Source: Nanobdellota archaeon
GTDB taxonomy: Archaea > Nanobdellota > Nanobdellia > Woesearchaeales > GCA-2686295
Direction of reading: 5' to 3'
DNA: 15,279 bases
Assembly: GCA_018812505.1 (NCBI GenBank)
Contig: JAHJDK010000129.1
Location: 1-15,279 of the forward strand
The position numbers and the translations under genes are program-made. Under the pieces are notes generated by a model. That model saw nothing but the letters and a program-made list of their open reading frames with translations. It was not told where the DNA came from and did no database searches. How positions within the stretch are numbered: position 1 is the stretch's first letter; each line of letters starts with the position of its first letter. Shown here piece by piece: positions 7,683-13,426 of the stretch.

Positions 7683-7960
7683 TTTTGTATTGGAATACAG
7701 CAAACTTGTTCTTGTAGTTCGCATTTTGCAACAGAGTATTTTGTGTATAGGGTTCCTACGTCTGAACAGGAGTTAGCGCAAATTCCACCATTTATATCGT
7801 TGCATTCAACTACTAGGTCTCCTCCGCTTCTTATTAGTAGGACTGAAAGAATTACAAGTACTAATAATGCTATTGCTGCTATTATTATTACATTTATACT
7901 TATTCCTTGTCCTTTTTTGTTAACAATCATTGTTTTTTGTAGTTCATTATTTTTGAGCAT
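7679..7960 (-). CDS. Small prepilin-like protein with six-cysteine CC pattern (first of four)
   Basis: 93 aa. The chain starts MLKNNELQKTMIVNKKGQG, then a membrane helix, then C-x7-C-x3-C-x14-C-x6-CC with GG before the second cysteine. The long reading is preferred because GAGGTGA (7967-7973) sits 6 nt before ATG 7960, although an inner ATG (MIVNKKGQ) would match the leader length of the neighbours. It is the first gene of its cassette and follows a TATA box at 8003-8010. After cleavage at KKG the mature subunit would be about 75 aa, with a helix and a disulfide-rich head. Exact role unknown. Confidence 0.8.
   Translation of the reverse strand: MLKNNELQKTMIVNKKGQGISINVIIIAAIALLVLVILSVLLIRSGGDLVVECNDINGGICANSCSDVGTLYTKYSVAKCELQEQVCCIPIQK
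7869..7923. repeat. Leader repeat copy 1 (55 nt)
   Basis: It is the partner of 7624-7678, coding for the KKGQG leader and helix of the 93-aa protein. The conservation includes third codon positions, so the duplication is recent or the segment is kept alike by recombination. Confidence 0.8.
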
Positions 7961-7966
7961 GCCTTT

Positions 7967-7973
7967 TCACCTC
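7967..7973 (-). promoter_or_regulatory. Strong Shine-Dalgarno site
   Basis: The minus strand reads GAGGTGA, 6 nt before ATG 7960. It is the best ribosome binding site in the window and fixes the start of the first small cysteine-patterned gene. Confidence 0.7.
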
Positions 7974-8002
7974 GCAATGCTTATTATTTTTAGGATAATG
8001 AC

Positions 8003-8010
8003 TATATAAA
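8003..8010 (-). promoter_or_regulatory. TATA box of the small cysteine-patterned gene cassette
   Basis: The minus strand reads TTTATATA, the archaeal consensus, in the 70-nt gap. It lies 42 nt before ATG 7960, so a start site about 25 nt downstream leaves a leader of roughly 15-20 nt that keeps the ribosome binding site. Confidence 0.65.
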
Positions 8011-8030
8011 TTTTTTGTAAATTTCAACTC

Positions 8031-8477
8031 TTATGTTTGTTTTAGGATTTTCCCTTCTTCCAATTTTGTTTTGTCTCCTGTCACTTCTAATACTATGTAG
8101 TACGTCCCTGCTGGTAAGCTTTTGTCTTCTTTGTCTTTTCCGTTCCATCTAATTGTGTTTTCTCCGGTTTTTTGGTCTTTATAGGTGAATGTTAATTGTA
8201 GTTCTTCATCTATGTCATATATCTTCATTTTGAAATCAGCTTTTTCCAGCACACTTTTTAATTCATATTTTATTGTCACTAATTCATCTTTGCTAAAACT
8301 TTCTGGTTCGATACTGATTATTCTTATTTCGTCGCCTAATGGGTTGTTTTCTCCCATACTTGTTATGTCTTTGTATAGTGGTATGAGTTTTTCTTTATTA
8401 AGCATAACAACTGTGATTAGTACTGCTATACCTAATAGAATATATAATAATGAATTCCAAATACTTCCTTTCTTCAT
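8031..8477 (-). CDS. Prepilin-like protein with FlgD-type Ig segment
   Basis: 148 aa. MKKGSIWNSLLYIL and a helix to about residue 25 make the class III-like signal. The ectodomain is one beta-sandwich: strands from about residue 50 (IRIISIEPESF) and a C-terminal motif RWNGKDKEDKSLPAGTYYI at about 110-128. That motif is the hallmark of the FlgD-type Ig fold, found in the flagellar hook cap of bacteria and in many secreted bacterial proteins. Here it is probably an adhesion or structural domain on the outside, not a flagellar part. It starts 2 nt after the 50-aa gene and ends 70 nt before the next cassette. Confidence 0.75.
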   Translation of the reverse strand: MKKGSIWNSLLYILLGIAVLITVVMLNKEKLIPLYKDITSMGENNPLGDEIRIISIEPESFSKDELVTIKYELKSVLEKADFKMKIYDIDEELQLTFTYKDQKTGENTIRWNGKDKEDKSLPAGTYYIVLEVTGDKTKLEEGKILKQT

Positions 8478-8479
8478 TT

Positions 8480-8632
8480 TTATGATATAAAAGCTAATAT
8501 CCTATCAATTAGGCTGTTTGCTTGTTCTCCTGGTGTTGCTATTCCGTATATGATTACTATGAGTAAGAGTATTACCATGATTACTATTCCTATCCACATT
8601 TCAGTGCTTATATATCCTTTTTTTCCTTTCAT
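8480..8632 (-). CDS. Helix-only type IV pilin-like peptide
   Basis: 50 aa. MKGKKGYISTEMWIGIVIMV is a textbook-like prepilin start: after cleavage behind KKG the mature chain would begin YISTE, with glutamate at position 5, the residue that aligns subunits in type IV pilus fibres. The hydrophobic helix is followed by only about 20 polar residues (ATPGEQ, NSLIDRI), so there is no globular head. It ends 2 nt before the FlgD-like gene and follows the 307-aa gene after a 51-nt A/T-rich gap with no clear ribosome binding site. It could be a main fibre subunit or a scaffold for its neighbours. Confidence 0.75.
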   Translation of the reverse strand: MKGKKGYISTEMWIGIVIMVILLLIVIIYGIATPGEQANSLIDRILAFIS

Positions 8633-8683
8633 ATGTGTTCTGTTATGTGTTATTGTCTTATTTGTTATATTTATTATTTTTTA

Positions 8684-9607
8684 CTATTTATTTGTTTGCT
8701 TTATTGGTGCTATCTCGCATTCTAGGTTTTCGAATTCTTCTGCATTGTATTCTCTTAGCTGTGCTTGAGCCATCCATAGTGGATAATCCTCTGATACTGT
8801 TACTCCCATTATGCCTCCTGCCATCATTGCAGGTATGCCTGCGGAAATTCCTGTCCACATAGCTAATGTGCCACAAGGAACTGCTAATGCTCCGAATGAT
8901 GCTATGCTTCCCACTAAACAGGTTACTCCTGTCACCCCTGCAACTACAACTCCCACTCCTGCACCCATACCTGCTCCCAAGCCAAAATTTTTAAAACCGT
9001 TAAGGAGTTCTTTTATAGCATCTCTATCTTTCACATACACAAATATTATTGCTTTTCTGGAATCTGTTTTGAATTGATCTGTTACCTTGCTTAATTCAGA
9101 GTTATCTTTAAGGACATCTATTGAGAATTCTTCATTGTTTGTGAATCCGCTTAAATATTGTAAGTAGCTGTAATCTTGATTTGGGACAGGTGTTTCTGCT
9201 AGATATTTGTTAAAATTGTTAATATCTACATTTTTATTTTCAAAGTCCAATATGTATTGTGTGTGGCAGTACACTGCTTTATCTTTTCCAAAAAGGTTTT
9301 TCCCCCCTTCTTGCCAGACTCCCCACATTTTTTTCATTCTTTCAGCTATTTGAAATTTTATTTCTTCTTCTGTTTCTCCAGGAATTGTTTCTATTATTGT
9401 TGGACAATCTATAGGTAGAACTTTTTTTCCGTTTGTTAGTTCTAACATTTTAACATGTGACAAAACTTCTTTTTCACAATTATTTTTTGAAAAAAACAAG
9501 TTCATCCATCCGCCTATTTTTCCAAATAAACCGCTCATCAATAATACAAATAAAACTAAGAGTATCATTCCCATCAAAAATTTATTATTTATAGATCCTT
9601 TTTTCAT
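8684..9607 (-). CDS. Prepilin-like protein, paralog of the 289-aa neighbour, with glycine-rich second hydrophobic region
   Basis: 307 aa, function unknown. MKKGSINNKFLMGMILL gives a class III-like signal. The middle part matches the gene upstream in order: DCPTIIETIP, a helix ending KKMWGVWQEGGKNLF, a cysteine strand AVYCHTQYILDF, and later KAIIFVYVKD. It differs by a long apolar stretch at about 205-270, rich in G and A (GLGAGMGAGVGVVVAG), which probably forms a helical hairpin in the membrane or a glycine-zipper oligomer. A short polar tail with PLWMAQAQ follows. It starts 10 nt after the previous stop. The hairpin could anchor the protein twice or line a pore; nothing here decides this. 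Confidence 0.75.
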   Translation of the reverse strand: MKKGSINNKFLMGMILLVLFVLLMSGLFGKIGGWMNLFFSKNNCEKEVLSHVKMLELTNGKKVLPIDCPTIIETIPGETEEEIKFQIAERMKKMWGVWQEGGKNLFGKDKAVYCHTQYILDFENKNVDINNFNKYLAETPVPNQDYSYLQYLSGFTNNEEFSIDVLKDNSELSKVTDQFKTDSRKAIIFVYVKDRDAIKELLNGFKNFGLGAGMGAGVGVVVAGVTGVTCLVGSIASFGALAVPCGTLAMWTGISAGIPAMMAGGIMGVTVSEDYPLWMAQAQLREYNAEEFENLECEIAPIKQTNK

Positions 9608-9617
9608 ATGATTATAG

Positions 9618-10487
9618 TTATTCTGAAACTCTGAATGGTAATGTGTCTACGCACAATGCATTTTTCGTGTCAACGTCCATTACATAAGTGTTTAGTGTTC
9701 CTCCTTTTCTAAGGCCTTCTCTCACGAAGACTACGAAGTAATCTTTCTGATTTCCTTTTAAGGGGTTGTTTTCAAAATTTAATTGTGTGTTTATAAATGC
9801 GTTTTCATTGTTTTTTGCAAACTCTTCCCAGCAATTTTCTCCACCAATATAATCATCTGAGCATTGTTCTTCATGTTCAGCTATTTCTCCATAAATTTTT
9901 TTATCATCACTTTTTGATCCGCCTACACTTGTTTCTTTCATATAGTTAATCAGTCCTGTGAATGTTTCATATGTTGTTAGGTCAAAGGATATTACTGCAC
10001 AGGTTCTGCAACCGATTATTTTGTCTTCGTTTGAAAAAATAGGGTCCCAATCCCAAGCCCAATATTTTAAGTCTCTTGGAATGTAAAATGCATCAAGGCT
10101 TCCTCCCCCAAATTTTTCCCAGCATTCAACAATTTCTTTCGCGATTATTTTATTTACTGCTTCTTCACTTATTTTCTTTTTTGGGTAGTTTGTTGTTTTT
10201 GTATCGTCTGTTCCTCTTCTTGCGCTGTAATCTTCGTCATTAAAAGTTATTATGTATTCAGGACAGAAAACTTCTAAATCGTTTTTAAAAGCGAGGAATC
10301 CATATTCAAAGCTCCCAATTGTCCTTTTAATCATCATGGAGTAACAGCCCATTTCTCTGAGTCCTTCTTTTGTGCCTGCATATAGTCTTGTTGTGACTGG
10401 CAGTATAACTAAGAATGATAAAATTATTATTATTACGTCAAATAATGTCGGGTGTGTTTGTCCTTTTTTTCTTTGCTGATAACTCAT
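9618..10487 (-). CDS. Prepilin-like protein with conserved cysteines (paralog of the 307-aa neighbour)
   Basis: 289 aa, function unknown. MSYQQRKKGQTHPTLFDVII and a helix to about residue 33 form the signal. The ectodomain contains FCPEYIITF (about 74-82), a helix KEIVECWEKFGGGSLDAF (117-134), a CRTCAVISFD strand (160-169), EQCSDDYIGGENCW (207-220) and YFVVFVREGL (250-259). The CxxC and paired cysteines suggest disulfides outside the cell. It follows the 38-aa gene by 4 nt and precedes its paralog by 10 nt, so the three are probably co-transcribed. Confidence 0.75.
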   Translation of the reverse strand: MSYQQRKKGQTHPTLFDVIIIILSFLVILPVTTRLYAGTKEGLREMGCYSMMIKRTIGSFEYGFLAFKNDLEVFCPEYIITFNDEDYSARRGTDDTKTTNYPKKKISEEAVNKIIAKEIVECWEKFGGGSLDAFYIPRDLKYWAWDWDPIFSNEDKIIGCRTCAVISFDLTTYETFTGLINYMKETSVGGSKSDDKKIYGEIAEHEEQCSDDYIGGENCWEEFAKNNENAFINTQLNFENNPLKGNQKDYFVVFVREGLRKGGTLNTYVMDVDTKNALCVDTLPFRVSE

Positions 10488-10491
10488 TTTT

Positions 10492-10608
10492 TTAGGTTAG
10501 TGGTTTGCTTAATATTTTAGATATCATAATTATTACTATGATTATTATTGCTAACAATATCATTCTTCCAATGCTTTTTTGACTTATGGTCATTCCTTCT
10601 TCAGCCAT
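10492..10608 (-). CDS. 38-aa single-span membrane peptide
   Basis: The open frame codes for a short chain: MAEEGMTISQKSIGRM, then an isoleucine-rich helix and a SKILSKPLT end. It has no KKG motif but has the shape of the other leaders, with a basic patch (QKSIGR) before the helix. It is too short for most gene finders. Support comes from its position: a likely TATA box 20 nt upstream, a clean ATG, and a stop 4 nt before the next ATG. It could be a leader peptide, an assembly helper or a remnant of a prepilin-like gene. Confidence 0.6.
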   Translation of the reverse strand: MAEEGMTISQKSIGRMILLAIIIIVIIMISKILSKPLT

Positions 10609-10628
10609 GTTAGAAATATCGTTTTCAG

Positions 10629-10638
10629 ATTATAAAAA
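10629..10638 (-). promoter_or_regulatory. Possible TATA box before the 38-aa gene
   Basis: The minus strand reads TTTTTATAAT in the 45-nt gap, 20 nt before ATG 10608. The spacing suits a leaderless transcript that would include the 38-, 289-, 307-, 50- and 148-aa genes. Confidence 0.4.
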
Positions 10639-10653
10639 GCTTTCGTTACTCGC

Positions 10654-11127
10654 TTATTCGCAGATGTCCATTCTTAGTATTATGGTTCCGGGATATGGAT
10701 AAAGACTGATTGGTTGAAATGCAGAATCTTTTTCATCTTGTGATCCACAGTTTGATTCGAATGATATTCCTTCATTCATATTTTCTATTTCAAATCGAAA
10801 TTTTTTACCCCATTTTTCAAAGGTTTTTCCGAGTAAGTCGTTTATGGTTTGATTAACATAGGTGCATGAATCCATGTCTGAGCATCTTAATCTTTTTTCA
10901 GCAGCACAGTCTTGTATTAGTTCTTCCATATTATATTTTGTGCAGTCACTAGTTGTTTTTAATAGTGTTATTATAAAGTTTGATGCTAACTGGTCATCTT
11001 CGTATGATGTTTTTATATCTCTTTTTGGTGTTTGTGTTTTGAATGATACGACAAAGAACATTCCAAGTGTTAATAGTATTACTATAACTAACAATCCCAT
11101 TATTTCCATTTGTGCTTTTCTAGTCAT
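10654..11127 (-). CDS. Prepilin-like protein, RKAQMEIMG type
   Basis: 157 aa, function unknown. MTRKAQMEIMGLLVIVILL has alanine in place of the usual glycine at the expected cleavage site; archaeal signal peptidases of the PibD/FlaK type are known to accept A there. The membrane helix ends near residue 28. The ectodomain is helical at first (LASNFIITLLKTT), with cysteines in TSDCTKY, QDCAAEKRLRCSDMDSCTY and SNCGSQ, and ends in a beta strand TIILRMDICE. From memory, this leader is a recurring DPANN type. It overlaps the upstream gene by 8 nt and ends the four-gene block. Confidence 0.75.
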   Translation of the reverse strand: MTRKAQMEIMGLLVIVILLTLGMFFVVSFKTQTPKRDIKTSYEDDQLASNFIITLLKTTSDCTKYNMEELIQDCAAEKRLRCSDMDSCTYVNQTINDLLGKTFEKWGKKFRFEIENMNEGISFESNCGSQDEKDSAFQPISLYPYPGTIILRMDICE

Positions 11128-11614
11128 ATTTCTCGATGTTTAGTGTTGCAAATAGTTTTGTGTCATTTATTGGGTTATAAGCAATTATTGGCATGTTCAT
11201 AACACTTTTTGAAGTCCAAGTTCTGTTGCTGTTGTATAAATTCACTGTTTTTTCATCTTTTATTGTTTCAAGGCTTATTTTTGTGTTTCCAAATAGTTGT
11301 CTGTAGTAAAAGTATTGTATCTTGTCATCTTTAAAACTCTCATTTATGATTTTTGCTAGTTCATAATATTTTAATAAGTCTATACATCCATAATCGACTA
11401 CTTCTGCGAATGAACATTGTATTTCAGGCAGTGAATAGATTATTTGTGATAGTTCTATCAAGTCCAGGTCTTGGAATAATATTTTTTTTTCAGATATGTC
11501 TACTTCTTTTATTTTGCTGTAGAACACTAGCGCAAAGATTATTAGTATCATAATTATTATTATGATTGCTATTGATTCTCCCATTTGAATTTGTGCTTTT
11601 TTGTTGTTTGACAT
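11120..11614 (-). CDS. Prepilin-like protein, KKAQIQMGES type
   Basis: 164 aa, function unknown. MSNNKKAQIQMGESIAIII and a long isoleucine-rich helix (to about residue 32) form the signal, with a glutamate at about mature position 6, close to the pilin Glu5. The ectodomain has helical and beta parts with LDLIELSQIIYSLPEIQCSF (about 50-69), and two cysteines that could pair (CSF and YGCID). It starts 8 nt after the preceding stop and overlaps the next gene by 8 nt, so it is translated as part of the block. Confidence 0.75.
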   Translation of the reverse strand: MSNNKKAQIQMGESIAIIIIIMILIIFALVFYSKIKEVDISEKKILFQDLDLIELSQIIYSLPEIQCSFAEVVDYGCIDLLKYYELAKIINESFKDDKIQYFYYRQLFGNTKISLETIKDEKTVNLYNSNRTWTSKSVMNMPIIAYNPINDTKLFATLNIEKYD

Positions 11615-11622
11615 ATTTTTAG

Positions 11623-12591
11623 TTAGTATATTAAGGGGCAGTTTTTCCCTCTTATCAGGTTTTGGTTGTCTCTTGCTAGTTCTTTTGACTGATAGTAGAT
11701 TGTTTGTGAATTACTAAGTTTTGGTGTTAATAAGATGTCATCTATTTCTTCAATGCAAAAGCCGTATATTGCAAAACATTTTTGATCTGCGATGTTAGCT
11801 GATAATTTTTTAATTCTTTCTTTGTTTAGTTCCATTAGTGTTTCTAATCTTTCAAATGCTTTTTTCATTGTGCATTCATAGTATGCTTTGTCTTCTGAAA
11901 ATATTGCTCCTAGAAGTGATTCTTTCTTCAAAAAAGATGATTCTCCTTCATTATCAAATGTTATTTTTCCAAATGAATTTATATCTTCAGAGTCTATTGT
12001 TATTATATGAACGTTTTCAGTTGGTTTTTCTCCGTTATGTTCAGAACCTTTGAATTGTATTATTTTGTAGTAATCATAATTATAATCTTTTATAGGTTCA
12101 TTCGTGTTAATTATTTTCTTTGTTATGTTGTTTGGTAGCATATTGAGCAGTTCTGTGGCTTTATTTTCATCATCAACTATGATGAATTGTGCGTTCCTTG
12201 TTGTTAGGTATTGAAAAAAGCTTATTCTGAAAGGAACATCCCAGCTTTGTGTCCAGCTGATTATTTGGTTTCCGGAGAGTTCTCCCTGCGAAAATATTAT
12301 GTCATAAGGAATGTCTTTTGTTATACCATTACCTAAGTCATAGAATGATATGTCTTCTTCACAAACAAATTGTATTTTTACATCAGGAATTTTTATGATG
12401 TTTAGGTTCCCTTCTTTTTGTTGAGAACTCTTAATTACTGTGTCAAGGTTTTTAATTATGCTGCTTGCCAGTTCAATATCTGCTTCATCTGTTTGTGATC
12501 TTATGACAAACACGAAAAAAAGCAGTATTATTCCGCCGACTATAAACACGAATATCCAGTTGAATTGCAGTGCTATTTGGGCTTTTTTAAT
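11623..12591 (-). CDS. Prepilin-like protein, KKAQIALQFNW type, with probable ATT start
   Basis: 322 aa if it begins at the ATT at 12591; from the first standard start, GTG 12549, it would be 308 aa. The longer reading restores IKKAQIALQFNWIFVFIVGG, whose KKAQ-x3-QFNWIFV core is, from memory, a recurrent DPANN signal segment, and the shorter one would begin inside the membrane helix. GGTG (12599-12602) lies 7 nt before the ATT, and the ATT overlaps the upstream TAA by one base. The ectodomain is mixed, with strands up to about residue 170 and helices near 235-265 (AFERLETLMELNKERIKKL). Four cysteines lie beyond the helix. No known function. Confidence 0.75.
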   Translation of the reverse strand: MKKAQIALQFNWIFVFIVGGIILLFFVFVIRSQTDEADIELASSIIKNLDTVIKSSQQKEGNLNIIKIPDVKIQFVCEEDISFYDLGNGITKDIPYDIIFSQGELSGNQIISWTQSWDVPFRISFFQYLTTRNAQFIIVDDENKATELLNMLPNNITKKIINTNEPIKDYNYDYYKIIQFKGSEHNGEKPTENVHIITIDSEDINSFGKITFDNEGESSFLKKESLLGAIFSEDKAYYECTMKKAFERLETLMELNKERIKKLSANIADQKCFAIYGFCIEEIDDILLTPKLSNSQTIYYQSKELARDNQNLIRGKNCPLIY

Positions 12592-13070
12592 TAATTAACA
12601 CCAGAGATAGCTGTTGTTTTTCCTAATCCTTCAAATTTTATATAGAACTTGCCATTAGTGTTATTGATACATACAAAAAAATTGTTTTCAACTTCTATTT
12701 CTGTCATGAATGTTATTGGTTCCACAAAATCTTTTTTAACTAAGAACACATTTTGTTCAATACCTTCTTTTACGCTGTTTCCGATAATTTTTGGAGCGTT
12801 AATTAATGTTTCTTTTTTACTGATTGCTTCTGCATCTACAAAACATATTTGACTATAGCTGCATGGTGCACTCATTGTTTCTTTGTGTAATGAGCCATAA
12901 GAAGTGTATTTTAGAATAAATGATTCAAGGTTTGTTTCAAAAGTTGTTCTCTCAACCTGACAGCTTTTTTCTGTCAAGCCAATTATTGAACGATAACCAA
13001 TTAGTAGTATTATTCCGACAATAACTATTGTTAGTATGTATATGAATACTTGCTGGATTTGCCCTTTCAT
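12591..13070 (-). CDS. Prepilin-like protein, MKGQIQQVF type
   Basis: 159 aa, function unknown. MKGQIQQVFIYILTIVIVG is the shortest leader in the cluster, with only MKG before the cleavage point, then a membrane helix to about residue 24. The ectodomain has cysteines at SCQVE, APCSYSQICF and FFVCINN; a CxxxxxC pair and lone partners would suit disulfides. It opens as ATGA over the stop of the upstream frame (13067-13070), so translation is probably coupled to it. It is the first prepilin-like gene of the whole cluster. Confidence 0.75.
   Translation of the reverse strand: MKGQIQQVFIYILTIVIVGIILLIGYRSIIGLTEKSCQVERTTFETNLESFILKYTSYGSLHKETMSAPCSYSQICFVDAEAISKKETLINAPKIIGNSVKEGIEQNVFLVKKDFVEPITFMTEIEVENNFFVCINNTNGKFYIKFEGLGKTTAISGVN
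12599..12604 (-). promoter_or_regulatory. Shine-Dalgarno-like site before the ATT start
   Basis: The minus strand reads CTGGTG, whose GGTG core lies 7 nt before the ATT at 12591. The next standard start, GTG 12549, has no such site nearby. This is modest support for initiation at ATT. Confidence 0.4.
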
Positions 13071-13267
13071 CTTGCAGTTAGTTGAAGTTCCTTAACCAAG
13101 TCCGAAACTTCTTTTTTTGTTAGTAATTCTTTATCTAGGAACTCAAATAGTATTTCTGCAACTGTTTGCTTTGAAACCTGTCCTGTCTTCATTAGTTGTG
13201 ATAGTATTGCTTTAAAAACATTTGTATCTATCTGTTTTTTTGATGTAACATTTGCAAATACTTTCAT
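13067..13267 (-). CDS. Small helical protein, or C-terminal part of the upstream surface protein
   Basis: 66 aa from the only standard start codon in this frame, MKVFANVTSKKQ, with no visible ribosome binding site. It is entirely helical in look, with two similar helix pairs (QVSKQTVAEILFEFL and LLTKKEVSDLVKEL), soluble and without a signal. The frame is open for another 53 codons upstream, back to the stop of the surface protein, and is the same frame as that gene. It may therefore be a domain cut off from the surface protein by a nonsense codon, or a protein begun at a rare start. Its last bases overlap the ATG of the first prepilin-like gene. Confidence 0.5.
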   Translation of the reverse strand: MKVFANVTSKKQIDTNVFKAILSQLMKTGQVSKQTVAEILFEFLDKELLTKKEVSDLVKELQLTAR

Positions 13268-13426
13268 TAGATCTTTGCTTGAGACTTCTTCTTTATTAAC
13301 TGCTTTTTTAACTTCTTCATGACTCTGACCTGCTAGTTCCCCAAGCTTTTTGAAAATTTCATCTTGGTCTAATTCTTTTTCTTTTTCAGATTCTTTATTA
13401 ACATTTGTTTTTAAGGGGAATTCTAT
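13268..13426 (-). pseudogene. In-frame open extension between the surface protein stop and the 66-aa ORF
   Basis: These 53 codons contain no stop and no ATG, GTG or TTG. They start directly after the TAA at 13427-13429, in the frame of the surface protein. They code for a charged stretch with ESEKEKELDQDEI that repeats a stretch near the surface protein's end (ESEKEEELDQDEI). Without a start codon the segment makes sense mainly as a former part of the 615-residue protein. Confidence 0.45.
13355..13394. repeat. Direct repeat copy B (40 nt)
   Basis: It matches 13484-13523 at 37 of 40 bases, in the same orientation, 129 nt (43 codons) apart and in the same reading frame. It codes for ESEKEKELDQDEI after the stop codon. 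Confidence 0.75.

Noticed and set aside
7434..7724. The longer N-terminal extension of the second small cysteine-patterned gene
   Set aside because: It would overlap the upstream gene by 46 nt. The ATG at 7682, in an ATGA overlap, puts the KKG motif at the normal distance.
8688..8876. A 62-codon minus-strand frame within the 307-aa gene
   Set aside because: It is an out-of-frame shadow of that gene and has no ribosome binding site or conserved feature.
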